The notes: generated from the letters alone by a model not told the origin. 64,000 bases of DNA from Castellaniella ginsengisoli (GCF_039523235.1 NZ_BAAAEX010000009.1), one strand, 5' to 3'; positions 54,410-63,880 are shown, counted from the stretch's first letter. Numbers and translations are program-made.

Positions 54410-56479
54410 TCACCCGAGCCTCGCCATCAGGTGCTGGTGCAGGTTGAACGGCGCGCGGCGGTTGCGCACGCGCAGGTAGCGGCCGTCGGGCTGGGCCGCC
54501 CAGGCCAGTTGGTTGTCCCGCCAGGCAAAAGTGAACGCTTCATCGATGACCCGGCGCCTCAGGGTCTTGTCCAAGACCGGGAAGGCGAGTTCGACCCGCC
54601 GCAGGAAATTGCGGTCCATCCAATCGGCGGAGGACAAATACAACGGTTCGGCGCCATCCTGGTAGAAATAGAACACCCGCGAATGCTCCAGGAAGCGGCC
54701 GATGATGGACCGCACCCGGATGCGGTCGGACAGCCCCGGCACGCCGGCCTGCAGGGCGCAGGCGCCGCGCACGATCAGGTCGATGCGCACGCCGGCCTGG
54801 CTGGCCTCGTACAACGCCTGGATCACCTCGGGTTCAAGCAGGGAATTCATCTTGGCGCGGATCCGCGCGCGCTTGCCGGCGCGGGCGAAGGCGGCTTCCG
54901 AGCGGATCAGGTTCAACACGGTCTCGTGCAAGGTGAAGGGCGACTGCAGCAGCAGCTTCAACTCGCGGCGCGTACCCAGCCCCGTCAACAACGAAAACAC
55001 CTGGTCCATGTCTTCGCACATCTGCTGATTGGCCGTCAACAGGCCGAAGTCGGTGTACAGCCGCGCCGTGCGGGGATGGTAGTTGCCTGTTCCCAGGTGC
55101 CCGTAGCGGCGGATGCGGCCATCCTCCCGGCGCAGCACCAGCGCCATCTTGGCATGGGTCTTGTGCCCCACCACACCGTAGCTGACGTGGGCGCCGACCT
55201 CTTCGAGGCGCGCAGCCCAATTGATATTGGTCTGTTCGTCGAAGCGCGCCATCAGCTCGACCACCACCGTGACCTCCTTGCCTGCCCGGGCCGCCGACAG
55301 CAGCAAGCCCATCAGCTCGGAGTCTTCCCCGGTGCGGTAGATCGTCTGCTTGATGGCCACGACCTGCGGATCGAGCGCCGCGCTGCGCAGGAACATCAGC
55401 ACGGGCTGGAAAGACTGGTAGGGATGATGCAGCAGATGGTCCCGCGCCGCGATCGCGGCGAACAGTTCTTCGGGCCGCTCCAGGCCCTGGTCGAACGGGG
55501 CCGGCATGCGCGGCCGGAAGACCGGGTATTCCAGGTCGGGCCGATTGACGCGGTTGCACAGTTGCATCAGCCGGGCCAGATTGACCGGACCGTTGACGCG
55601 GTAGGTATCGGCCGCACCGAGGCCGAACTCGCGCTGCAGGAACAATTCAAGGTCGGGCGGCATGGCGTGCGCGATCTCCAGGCGCACCGAAGCCCCGAAA
55701 TTGCGCTGCGACAGCTCGCCTTGCAGCGCCTGGCGCAGATTGGTGATTTCTTCCTCGTCCACGAACAGGTCGCTGTTGCGCGTCACCCGCCACTGAAAGC
55801 AGCCCTGGACATTCATGCCCGGGAACAGATCGCCGACGAACGCGTTGATCAGGGTGGTCAGCAGCATGAAGCCATCGGGGATGCCGGCGATCTCGGCGGG
55901 CACCTTGATCATGCGCGGCAGCGCGCGCGGCGCCTGGACGATGGCGATGTGGCCCTCGCGGCCGAAAGCGTCTTCGCCGCTCAGGGAAATGATGAAATTC
56001 AGGCTTTTGTTGTAGACGCGGGGAAAGGGGTGCGCCGGATCCAGGCCGATGGGCGTCAGCAGCGGCATCACGTCGCGCAGGAAGATTCCGTAGGCCCACT
56101 CCCGCTGCAGATCGGACCAGCCCGTCGAATAGATCAGGCCCACACCATGCTCCATCAGCTTGGGCATGACCTCGCTGGTCAGCAGGCGATTCTGGCGGTC
56201 GACCAAGGCATGGGCGGCCCGCTGCACCCGGTCGAACGCCTCATCGGGCGTCATGCCGTCCACGCCCCGCAGTTCCGGCGTCTGGCGCTGCTGCTCTTTG
56301 AGGCTGGCCATGCGGATCTCGAAGAACTCGTCCAGATTCGAACCGACGATGCATAGATAGCGCAGGCGCTCGAGGACCGGCACGTCCGTGCGCTCGGCCT
56401 TGGAAAGCACCCTCTCGTTGAATTTCAGCACCGACAATTCGCGATTCAGAAGAACCGGCATTCCCTCGACGGCCTGCAT
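54410..56479 (-). CDS. ppk1: Polyphosphate kinase 1
   Basis: Reversibly polymerises the ATP gamma-phosphate into polyphosphate. The 689-residue protein has the normal domain set: N domain (LNRELSVLKFNERVL), head, and two PLD-like C domains. The autophosphorylated His is H442 in THAKMALVLR; the second active-site His is in YGHLGTGNYHPRTARLYTD. Met1 or Met7 could start the protein. It is divergent from ppx and upstream of pstS on the same strand, linking polyphosphate storage with phosphate uptake. Confidence 0.96.
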   Translation of the reverse strand: MQAVEGMPVLLNRELSVLKFNERVLSKAERTDVPVLERLRYLCIVGSNLDEFFEIRMASLKEQQRQTPELRGVDGMTPDEAFDRVQRAAHALVDRQNRLLTSEVMPKLMEHGVGLIYSTGWSDLQREWAYGIFLRDVMPLLTPIGLDPAHPFPRVYNKSLNFIISLSGEDAFGREGHIAIVQAPRALPRMIKVPAEIAGIPDGFMLLTTLINAFVGDLFPGMNVQGCFQWRVTRNSDLFVDEEEITNLRQALQGELSQRNFGASVRLEIAHAMPPDLELFLQREFGLGAADTYRVNGPVNLARLMQLCNRVNRPDLEYPVFRPRMPAPFDQGLERPEELFAAIAARDHLLHHPYQSFQPVLMFLRSAALDPQVVAIKQTIYRTGEDSELMGLLLSAARAGKEVTVVVELMARFDEQTNINWAARLEEVGAHVSYGVVGHKTHAKMALVLRREDGRIRRYGHLGTGNYHPRTARLYTDFGLLTANQQMCEDMDQVFSLLTGLGTRRELKLLLQSPFTLHETVLNLIRSEAAFARAGKRARIRAKMNSLLEPEVIQALYEASQAGVRIDLIVRGACALQAGVPGLSDRIRVRSIIGRFLEHSRVFYFYQDGAEPLYLSSADWMDRNFLRRVELAFPVLDKTLRRRVIDEAFTFAWRDNQLAWAAQPDGRYLRVRNRRAPFNLHQHLMARLG

Positions 56480-56483
56480 GCAC

Positions 56484-56518
56484 GCCTCACAATTCTGTCA
56501 TGGATCGGCCACTATAAT
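56484..56518 (+). promoter_or_regulatory. Probable ppx promoter with Pho-box-like half-site
   Basis: TATAAT (56513-56518) is a perfect -10 box 41 bp before the ppx ATG. CTGTCAT (56495-56501) is an exact PhoB half-site 11 bp before it; the partner half-site 11 bp further up, GCCTCAC (56484-56490), keeps only the TCA core. No good -35 is present, as in PhoB-activated promoters. Control by PhoB is inference. Confidence 0.4.
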
Positions 56519-56559
56519 CGCACAGTGTGACATTCTCTGTTAAGAGTTCATCCCGGACC

Positions 56560-58050
56560 ATGGATAACCGGCTCGCCTCGATCGACCTGGGTTCGAATAC
56601 CTTCCGGCTATCCATCGGACGCGTCGTGCGTCACGGTGCCAGCGCCCAGATTTATGCCGAAGACAAACTGCGCGAACTGGTCGCCCTGGCCAACGGCCTG
56701 GACGACCACATGCGCATCGATTCCGCCACCGTAGAGCAGGCCCTGGCGGCCTTGCGGCGCTTTGGCGAACGGCTGCGCGGGTTTCCTCCCGCCAACGTCC
56801 GCGCCGTGGCCACCAATACCTTCCGGGTGGCGCGCAACGCGGCCGAGATCCTGCCCGCGGCGGAACAGGCCCTGGGCTTCCCGATCGAAATCATTTCCGG
56901 CCAGGAAGAAGCCCGACTGATCTACCTGGGCGTGATCCAGGACCTGCCCCCCTCGGACCACCGGCGGCTGGTGATCGACATCGGTGGCGGTTCCACCGAA
57001 TTCATCATCGGCCGGCGAGGCCAGCCCCTGGAACTGGCCTCGCTGGAAATGGGCTGCACCACCTGGACGCGGCAGTTCTTTCCTCAAGGACGCATCACGC
57101 CGGCCCGCATGCGCCAGGCCATCCTGGCGGCACGCGGAGCCCTGGAGTCCATTTCCAGCCGCTATCGCGGCACAGGCTGGGAAGAAGCGTACGGTTCGTC
57201 GGGAACCGCCAAGGGCCTGCTGGCCGTCCTGACTGAAAACGGCTTCAGCCCCCGGGACATCACGCTGGATGGCATGGAGCGGTTGCGCGACGCGCTGGAG
57301 CGCAAAGGCGTGGTCCGCCTGGAAGATTGGGCCGGTCTGAAGGCCGAGCGCGTGCTGGTGCTGCCCGGCGGCCTGGCGATCATGATCGCCGCCTTCCAGG
57401 AACTGGGCATCGACCGCATGCAGGCGGGCGACGGCGCCCTGCGCGTCGGCGTGCTGCACGACCTGCTGGGCCGCGACCTGCACCAGGACCAGCGCGACGA
57501 AACCGTGCGCCAGATGCGCGACCGCTACCAGTTGGACACGGCCCAGGCCGGCCGCGTCCGCACCCTGGCGCTGCAGTTCTTCGACCAGCTCGGCCTGGAG
57601 GCCGGCACCGAAACGGCCGAACTGCGCCGGGCGTTGGGCTGGACCGCCGATCTGCACGAGATCGGCCTGGCCATCGCCCGCGGCGATTATCACAAACACA
57701 GCGCCTATATCCTGCAGCATGCCGACATGCCCGGTTTCTCGCACGACGACCAGCGGCTGCTGGCCTTCCTGGCCCTGGGGCACCAGGGGCGCCTCGCCAA
57801 GGTCCGCAGCTATGCGCCCGACCGCGCGCGCTGGCTGGCCTTGTGCTGCCTGCGCCTGGCGGTCCTGCTGCTGCGCCGCAGAGAGCCCTTGGGCGCACTG
57901 CCCTTGCGGCTGGACGTCCACGCGCAGCACGTCTGCCTGCACATCCAGCCGGGCTGGCTCGCCGCCCGCCCCCTGAGCGGTTTCCAACTGAAAAAAGAGG
58001 CGGCCATCTGGCGCAAGGCCGGCTTCGTTCTGGAAGTCGTCGAACGCTGA
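56560..58050 (+). CDS. ppx: Exopolyphosphatase (Ppx/GppA family)
   Basis: Hydrolyses terminal phosphates of polyphosphate and/or pppGpp. The 496-residue protein has the ASKHA-type ATPase folds: SIDLGSNTFRLSIGR, the catalytic-loop Glu in EIISGQEEARLIYLGV, VIDIGGGSTEFIIG and GSSGTAKGL. An HD-like C-terminal domain follows (DLHEIGLAIARGDYHKHSAYI). The start is the ATG at 56560; a GTG at 56527 would add 11 residues. It is divergent from ppk1 with 80 bp between them. Confidence 0.93.
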   Translation: MDNRLASIDLGSNTFRLSIGRVVRHGASAQIYAEDKLRELVALANGLDDHMRIDSATVEQALAALRRFGERLRGFPPANVRAVATNTFRVARNAAEILPAAEQALGFPIEIISGQEEARLIYLGVIQDLPPSDHRRLVIDIGGGSTEFIIGRRGQPLELASLEMGCTTWTRQFFPQGRITPARMRQAILAARGALESISSRYRGTGWEEAYGSSGTAKGLLAVLTENGFSPRDITLDGMERLRDALERKGVVRLEDWAGLKAERVLVLPGGLAIMIAAFQELGIDRMQAGDGALRVGVLHDLLGRDLHQDQRDETVRQMRDRYQLDTAQAGRVRTLALQFFDQLGLEAGTETAELRRALGWTADLHEIGLAIARGDYHKHSAYILQHADMPGFSHDDQRLLAFLALGHQGRLAKVRSYAPDRARWLALCCLRLAVLLLRRREPLGALPLRLDVHAQHVCLHIQPGWLAARPLSGFQLKKEAAIWRKAGFVLEVVER

Positions 58051-58073
58051 CCGATCCCGGCCAGACGATCGGC

Positions 58074-58101
58074 CCGTCGGGCGGCCCCGCCCGCCCGGCG
58101 G
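58074..58101. terminator. Possible terminator hairpin between ppx and the OlsB-like gene
   Basis: CCGTCGGGCG (58074-58083) and CGCCCGGCGG (58092-58101) form a 10-bp stem with one wobble pair and an 8-base loop in the gap between two convergent genes. No T tract is present on either strand, so this rests on position and stem strength only. Confidence 0.35.
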
Positions 58102-58104
58102 CCG

Positions 58105-58890
58105 CTACCCGATCCCGAAATGCCGCCGGTAGCGCGCATCCAGCCGCTCCAGATCCAGCAGGATCGGAAAATCGGCCGTATGAAAATCGGGATCCCAGGC
58201 CGGGGCGCCGCAGATGGTCGCACCCAGCGCCAGATAGCCCTTGATCAAGGGCGGCACCCGTGCCGGCAGCGTGCTGTCGAGGCGATCCACGGGATAGGGG
58301 TGCAGGGGGCGGATGCGCGGCATCCCGGTATTGCGGGCCATCAGGGCGCATGCCCTGCGCCAGACTTCCGAGGCCGTGGTGCCGCCGTCGCGCAGGCTGA
58401 CGCTGGCGCAGCCCAGCATATAGCGGTAGCCGCCCTGCTTCATGACCTGGGCCAGTCCGGACCATAACAGCATGATGACCGTGCCGTGCCGGAACTCGGC
58501 GTCGATGCAGGAACGGCCGACCTCGACCAGTTGCGGACGCAGTGCGGCCAACGGCTCCAGGTCGAATTCAGACTCGGAATAGTAGCCGCCCGCCTGGCGG
58601 GCGGCCTCGGGCGTCAGAAGCCGGTAGGTACCCACCACCCGGCCGGTGCCCATATCGCGCACCATGAAATGAACGCACCAGGGATCGAAGCGATCGACGT
58701 CGCGGTCGCCGACGGCCTGAGGGAACACCGCGCCCAGGTCTTCCGTGAACACCCGGAACCGCAGGCGCTGCAAGGCCTCCAGATCGGCCGGGGTGCGGGC
58801 GATGGTCAAGGCCAGTCCGCCGGCCTCGGCCCCCGGCCAATCTATGCGTTTCATCGATCCCGCGTGTACGGAAGACATAGAGACGAGCAT
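58105..58890 (-). CDS. OlsB-like N-acyltransferase (GNAT family)
   Basis: A 261-residue acyltransferase resembling OlsB, which moves a 3-hydroxyacyl chain from ACP to the alpha-amino group of ornithine, the first step to ornithine lipids. Family features: LQRLRFRVFTEDLGA, DRDVDRFDPWCVHFMV, GTYRLL, EVGRSCIDAEFRHGTVIMLLW and YMLGCASVSL. No OlsA partner is adjacent, so lyso-ornithine lipid or another acylamino acid may be the product. The start among the N-terminal Met codons (58890, 58878, 58854) is uncertain. Confidence 0.78.
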   Translation of the reverse strand: MLVSMSSVHAGSMKRIDWPGAEAGGLALTIARTPADLEALQRLRFRVFTEDLGAVFPQAVGDRDVDRFDPWCVHFMVRDMGTGRVVGTYRLLTPEAARQAGGYYSESEFDLEPLAALRPQLVEVGRSCIDAEFRHGTVIMLLWSGLAQVMKQGGYRYMLGCASVSLRDGGTTASEVWRRACALMARNTGMPRIRPLHPYPVDRLDSTLPARVPPLIKGYLALGATICGAPAWDPDFHTADFPILLDLERLDARYRRHFGIG

Positions 58891-58962
58891 GGTGGATTCC
58901 CGGAAGTGATGATACCGGGCTTATTCTGCCAATGCTCTGTGTGAATCATGTGACAGCCACGC

Positions 58963-60303
58963 TCAGGCCAGTTTGACCGCCACGAGCCGGCGTACGCTTT
59001 CCTCGGCCAGGGCCTCGTCGTCGGCCTCTACCATGAGGCGCAGCTTGGGTTCGGTGCCCGAAGCCCGGATCAGCACCCGGCCGCGATCGCCCAGCGCCGC
59101 GCGCACCGCATCGGCGGCTTCTTGGAGGCCGGCGTGCGCCCGCCAGTCCAGGCCGGGGGCCAATGGCACATTGACCATCTTCTGCGCATACATGGACAGG
59201 TCGGACACCAGATCCGCCAGGGACGCACCCGCGTGAAGCATGGCGGCCAGCACCTGCAAGGCGGCCACGATGCCATCGCCCGTAGTGTGGCGATCCAGGC
59301 ACAGCAGATGGCCGGAGCTCTCGCCGCCATACAGCCAGCCGTGGCGATGCAGGACCTCCAGTACGTAACGGTCGCCGACCTGGGCCCGCTCGAACGGAAT
59401 GCCCAATTCGCGCATGCGGCGCTCGAAGCCGAAATTCGTCATCAGCGTGCCGACCACCCCCTGGACGGGCTGCGATCGCGCACGGTCGCGCACGATGGCA
59501 TAGAGCAGTTCATCGCCATTGAACAGGCGGCCGGAGGCATCCACCATCTGCAGGCGGTCGGCGTCGCCGTCCAGGGCCACGCCCAGATCCGCGCCCTGGG
59601 CCGCGACGGCGGCGGCCAGGGTTTCAGGATGGGTGGCGCCGACCTTTTCGTTGATATTGAAACCGTCGGGCTCGCAACCGATCACGGACACCTCGGCGCC
59701 CAGTTCGCGGAACACATGAGGGGCGATGTGGTAGGCGGCGCCGTTGGCCGCATCCACCACGATCTTCAGGCCCTGCAGATCCAGCTCGCTGGGAAAGGTG
59801 CTCTTGCAGAATTCGATGTAGCGGCCGGCAGCATCGTTGATACGCCGCGCGCGGCCCAGGCCGGCCGAATCGGCGCAACCCAGCGGTTCGTCCAGCAGCG
59901 CCTCGATGGCGGCCTCGGTCTCGTCGGGCAGCTTGGCGCCGGCCCCGGAAAAGAACTTGATGCCGTTGTCATAGTGAGGATTGTGAGAGGCGCTGATCAC
60001 GATCCCCGCCGCCAGGCGCCAGGCGCGGGTCAGGTAGGCGACCGCCGGCGTCGGGATGGGGCCGGCCAGCATCACGTCGACCCCGGCAGCCGACAAACCC
60101 GCCTCGAGCGCGGATTCCAGCATGTAGCCGGAAATACGGGTGTCCTTGCCGATGACCACCGTCGGCCGGCCGGCCGACACGGCACCGCGCGCCAGCACGC
60201 GGCCCGCCGCGTAGCCCAGCCGCAAGGCGAACTCGGCATTGATCCGATCCCCCCCGACGATGCCTCGCACCCCGTCGGTCCCGAAATACTTGCGTGCGCT
60301 CAT
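58963..60303 (-). CDS. glmM: Phosphoglucosamine mutase
   Basis: Interconverts glucosamine-6-phosphate and glucosamine-1-phosphate for peptidoglycan and LPS precursors. The 446-residue protein has the phosphoserine motif ISASHNPHYDNG (S106), metal-binding ALDGDADRLQM, GGESSGH and the C-terminal phosphate-binding RASGTEPKLRLMVE. The ATG at 60303 overlaps the folP stop (ATGA). Part of the conserved ftsH-folP-glmM run. Confidence 0.97.
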   Translation of the reverse strand: MSARKYFGTDGVRGIVGGDRINAEFALRLGYAAGRVLARGAVSAGRPTVVIGKDTRISGYMLESALEAGLSAAGVDVMLAGPIPTPAVAYLTRAWRLAAGIVISASHNPHYDNGIKFFSGAGAKLPDETEAAIEALLDEPLGCADSAGLGRARRINDAAGRYIEFCKSTFPSELDLQGLKIVVDAANGAAYHIAPHVFRELGAEVSVIGCEPDGFNINEKVGATHPETLAAAVAAQGADLGVALDGDADRLQMVDASGRLFNGDELLYAIVRDRARSQPVQGVVGTLMTNFGFERRMRELGIPFERAQVGDRYVLEVLHRHGWLYGGESSGHLLCLDRHTTGDGIVAALQVLAAMLHAGASLADLVSDLSMYAQKMVNVPLAPGLDWRAHAGLQEAADAVRAALGDRGRVLIRASGTEPKLRLMVEADDEALAEESVRRLVAVKLA

Positions 60304-61139
60304 GCACGGACTCCTTGTTCTACGGCCGACCATACCCGCAGGGCATCCACGGTGTCGGCCACGTCATGAACGCGCAAGATATGCGCCCCCCGCACCGCCC
60401 CGGCCAGGGCCGCCGCCACGCTGCCGCCCAGGCGCCGGGAGGCGGGCCGCCCCGTGACGGCGCCAATCATGGATTTGCGCGACAGGCCCAGCAGGCTGGG
60501 GTATTCCTGGCCCACGGCCTGCGGCAGTTGCTGCAGCAAGGTGTAATTGTGCGCCGCCGTCTTGCCGAAACCGAATCCGGGATCGAGCACGATGCGCGCC
60601 GCCGCAATGCCCGCCTGGCGCAGGCGCTGGGCGCCCCGATCCAGGTAGTCGCGCACTTCCGCGACCACGTCCTGGTAGACCGGGGCATCCTGCATGGTGC
60701 GCGGTTCGCCGCGCATGTGCATCAGGCACAGCGCACACCCGGAATCCGCCACGGCCTCGATCGCGCCCGGCGCCGAAAAGCCGCCGATATCGTTGATCAT
60801 GTCGGCGCCCGCCGCCAGGGCGGCCCGCATCACGTCGGGTTTGCAGGTGTCCACGGACAGCGGCACGCCGCAGTCGCGCAAGGCTTCGATCACGGGCAGG
60901 ATGCGGCGCAGTTCTTCGTCGGCCGGGACGGCCTGTGCGCCGGGGCGGGTGGATTCGCCGCCGATGTCGAGCAGATCGGCGCCTTCCTCGACCAGCAGGC
61001 GCGCATGGGCGACGGCTTCGTCAGCCCGGAAATGCTCGTTGCCGTCGGAAAACGAATCCGGCGTGACATTCACGATCCCCATGACCAGGGGGCGCTCCAG
61101 GGACAAGCGGAAACGCCCGCACTGAATAGGATCAGGCAT
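60300..61139 (-). CDS. folP: Dihydropteroate synthase
   Basis: Condenses p-aminobenzoate with the pterin diphosphate in folate synthesis; the target of sulfonamides. The 279-residue TIM barrel shows MGIVNVTPDSFSDG, DIGGESTRPGA, DMINDIGGFSAP, DPGFGFGKT and GLSRKSMIG. The start is the ATG at 61139 (MPDPIQCGRFRLSLERP). It lies 13 bp after ftsH and overlaps glmM. Confidence 0.97.
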   Translation of the reverse strand: MPDPIQCGRFRLSLERPLVMGIVNVTPDSFSDGNEHFRADEAVAHARLLVEEGADLLDIGGESTRPGAQAVPADEELRRILPVIEALRDCGVPLSVDTCKPDVMRAALAAGADMINDIGGFSAPGAIEAVADSGCALCLMHMRGEPRTMQDAPVYQDVVAEVRDYLDRGAQRLRQAGIAAARIVLDPGFGFGKTAAHNYTLLQQLPQAVGQEYPSLLGLSRKSMIGAVTGRPASRRLGGSVAAALAGAVRGAHILRVHDVADTVDALRVWSAVEQGVRA

Positions 61140-61152
61140 ACAAAGGATCGAA

Positions 61153-63054
61153 TCAGACAGGGGTGGCGGCGGGACCCGTATCATTGCCGGAGGCCGGCTG
61201 CCCGGACGCCGGGGTCTGCGGCGTGTCGCCCCCCGAAGGCGGCGTCTGCGGCGCGCGCGGCGGACGGCCGGACATGATGTCCTCAATCTGCTCGGCATCG
61301 ATGGTTTCCCATTCGAGCAGGGCCTTGGCCATGGCATGCATCTTGTCCTGGTTGGACTCGATCAGGTTGCGCGCCACGGTGTATTGCTCGTCGATGATGC
61401 GGCGAATCTCGGAATCGACCTTCTGCATGGTGGCTTCGGACACATGCGTGGTCTTGGTCACGCTGCGGCCCAGGAAGACCTCGCCCTCGTTTTCGGCGTA
61501 CACCACCGGCCCCAGGGAATCGGTCATGCCATAGCGCGTGACGATATCGCGCGCAATCGCGGTGGCGCGTTCGAAGTCGTTGGAGGCGCCCGTGGTCATC
61601 TGGCCCATGAAGACCTCTTCGGCGATCCGGCCGCCGAACAGCACCGCGATGGTGTTCAGCAGGCGTTCCTTGTCCATGCTGTAGCGGTCGCCCTCGGGCA
61701 GTTGCATCGTCACCCCCAGCGCGCGGCCGCGCGGAATGATGGTGACCTTGTGCACCGGATCGGTCTTGGGCAGCAGACGCGCCACCAGCGCGTGGCCGGA
61801 CTCGTGGTAGGCCGTGTTGCGGCGCTCTTCCTCGGGCATGATCATGGAGCGGCGCTCCGCGCCCATGATGATCTTGTCCTTGGCCTTTTCCAGGTCGGAC
61901 ATATCGACCGTGCGGCCGTTGCGGCGCGCGGCGAACAGCGCCGCCTCGTTGATCAGGTTGGCCAGGTCGGCTCCGGAAAAACCGGGGGTGCCGCGCGCCA
62001 GCACGCTCGCATCGACGTTCTGGGCGATGGGCACCTTGCGCATGTGGACTTTCAGGATCTGCTCGCGGCCGCGGATGTCGGGCAGCGACACGACCACCTG
62101 GCGATCGAAGCGGCCCGGGCGCAGCAGCGCCGGATCGAGCACGTCGGGCCGGTTGGTGGCGGCGATCACCAGCACGCCCTGGCCGGTCTCGAAACCGTCC
62201 ATCTCGACCAGCAACTGGTTCAGGGTCTGCTCGCGCTCGTCGTTGCCCCCGCCCAGGCCGGCGCCGCGCTGGCGGCCCACGGCATCGATTTCATCGATGA
62301 AGATGATGCAGGGAGACTGCTTCTTGGCGTTCTCGAACATATCGCGCACGCGGGCCGCGCCCACGCCGACGAACATTTCGACGAAATCGGAACCGGAGAT
62401 GCTGAAGAACGGCACCTTGGCCTCGCCGGCGATGGCCTTGGCCAGCAAGGTCTTGCCGGTGCCCGGAGGGCCGACCATCAGCACGCCGCGCGGAATGCGG
62501 CCGCCCAAGCGCTGGAATTTGGTGGGATCGCGCAGGAAGTCGACCAGTTCCTGGACGTCTTCCTTGGCCTCGTCGCAGCCGGCGACGTCCGCAAACGTGA
62601 TGTTGTTGTTGTTCTCATCCATCATGCGCGCACGCGACTTGCCGAAGCTGAAGGCCCCGCCCTTGCCGCCGCCCTGCATCTGGCGCATGAAGAAAATCCA
62701 CACCCCGATCAACAACAGCATCGGGAACCAGGAGATGAACAGGCTGGTGAGGAAGGAAGGTTCCTCGCGGGCCTTGCCGGAAACCTGGACGCCGTTCTTG
62801 ACCAGTTCGGGCACCATCCAGAGGTCGCCCGGCGAGGTCAGGCTGTACGAACGGCCGGACTCCGGGGACACGTAGATCGTATCGCCCTGGATATCGACCT
62901 TGTCGATGCGGCCGGCACGGGCATCGTTCATGAATTGCGTGTAACTGACCGAATCCCCGCCCGCGACCGGATGTCCGTCGAACTGCTTGAACACCGTGAA
63001 GAGTACGAGCGCGATCACCAGCCAGACCGCAATCTTGGAAAACGAGTTGTTCAA
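61153..63054 (-). CDS. ftsH: ATP-dependent zinc metalloprotease FtsH
   Basis: Membrane AAA+ protease that degrades misfolded membrane proteins and regulators such as LpxC and sigma-32. The 633-residue protein has two membrane helices (about 7-24 and 98-118), Walker A GPPGTGKT, Walker B IIFIDEIDAVGRQRG, the second region of homology ATNRPDVLDPALLRPGRFDR and zinc motif HESGH. The only start that gives the family N terminus MNNSFSKIAVWL is a TTG at 63054, with a perfect AGGAGG 6 bases upstream. The Pro/Ser/Thr-rich tail (APQTPPSGGDTPQTP) is typical of Burkholderiales. Confidence 0.96.
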   Translation of the reverse strand: MNNSFSKIAVWLVIALVLFTVFKQFDGHPVAGGDSVSYTQFMNDARAGRIDKVDIQGDTIYVSPESGRSYSLTSPGDLWMVPELVKNGVQVSGKAREEPSFLTSLFISWFPMLLLIGVWIFFMRQMQGGGKGGAFSFGKSRARMMDENNNNITFADVAGCDEAKEDVQELVDFLRDPTKFQRLGGRIPRGVLMVGPPGTGKTLLAKAIAGEAKVPFFSISGSDFVEMFVGVGAARVRDMFENAKKQSPCIIFIDEIDAVGRQRGAGLGGGNDEREQTLNQLLVEMDGFETGQGVLVIAATNRPDVLDPALLRPGRFDRQVVVSLPDIRGREQILKVHMRKVPIAQNVDASVLARGTPGFSGADLANLINEAALFAARRNGRTVDMSDLEKAKDKIIMGAERRSMIMPEEERRNTAYHESGHALVARLLPKTDPVHKVTIIPRGRALGVTMQLPEGDRYSMDKERLLNTIAVLFGGRIAEEVFMGQMTTGASNDFERATAIARDIVTRYGMTDSLGPVVYAENEGEVFLGRSVTKTTHVSEATMQKVDSEIRRIIDEQYTVARNLIESNQDKMHAMAKALLEWETIDAEQIEDIMSGRPPRAPQTPPSGGDTPQTPASGQPASGNDTGPAATPV

Positions 63055-63167
63055 AGCCAACCTCCTGGGTATGTACCGCTGCCTGCCCGCCGCCTGCGCG
63101 CCGCACCCGGCGCGCACAATTACAACAAGCTGACAAATACGTCAATGCTTCATTCTACCTGAATCCG

Positions 63168-63863
63168 CTAGGCGGACGCAGCGCCGTCCGTGATGCCCCG
63201 GACGCCGTCCGGACCTTGCGCGGCGGACGGGTTTTTCAATCCGCGGCCGAGCAGGAAGGTCTCGGAGGATTCACCCCGGGAGGCTTTGGGCTTGCGCTCG
63301 ACCACCCGCGTGAAATGCTGCTTGAACATCTGCACGGTCTGGGAGAACCCGCTGCCGTGAAAGGCCTTGACGATCAAGGCGCCCTCCGGCTTGAGGTGAC
63401 TGCAGGCGAATTCCAGCGCCAGCTCGCAGACGTGGGCGATGCGGGCGGAATCCGCCGAGGCCACACCGGATAGATTGGGGGCCATGTCGGAAATCACAAG
63501 GTCTACGGCCCGGCCTTCCAGCCGCTCGTGCAACTGCGCCAGGACTTCGTCCTCGCGGAAATCGCCCTGGATGAACTCCACCCCGGCGATGGGCTCCATG
63601 GGCAGCAGATCCAGCGCCAGCACACGGCCGTCGATCACGCCGCCCGGCCCCAGCAGGCGCTCGCGCACGACCTGCGACCAACTGCCCGGGGCCGAGCCCA
63701 GGTCCACGACCACGTCGCCGCGCCGCAATAGTTTTTCCGTATCCAGGATCTCCGTCAGCTTGAAGGCGGCGCGGGCGCGGTAGCCCTTCTGTTGCGCCAT
63801 TTTCACGTAAGGATCGTGAATATGCCGTTGAACCCAGGCTTTGGAGAATTTTTTCTTGGCCAT
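63168..63863 (-). CDS. rlmE: 23S rRNA (uridine2552-2'-O)-methyltransferase
   Basis: RrmJ/FtsJ heat-shock methyltransferase that modifies U2552 in the ribosomal A loop. The 231-residue protein has the SAM motif VVDLGSAPGSWSQVV and the K-D-K-E tetrad blocks (KMAQQKGYRARAAFKL, SDMAPNLSGV, IVKAFHGSG, KPKASRGESSETF). It has a short extra C-terminal tail. It is upstream of ftsH on the same strand, and divergent from yhbY with 17 bp between the starts. Confidence 0.96.
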   Translation of the reverse strand: MAKKKFSKAWVQRHIHDPYVKMAQQKGYRARAAFKLTEILDTEKLLRRGDVVVDLGSAPGSWSQVVRERLLGPGGVIDGRVLALDLLPMEPIAGVEFIQGDFREDEVLAQLHERLEGRAVDLVISDMAPNLSGVASADSARIAHVCELALEFACSHLKPEGALIVKAFHGSGFSQTVQMFKQHFTRVVERKPKASRGESSETFLLGRGLKNPSAAQGPDGVRGITDGAASA

Positions 63864-63880
63864 TCTCGTACAATTCCAGT

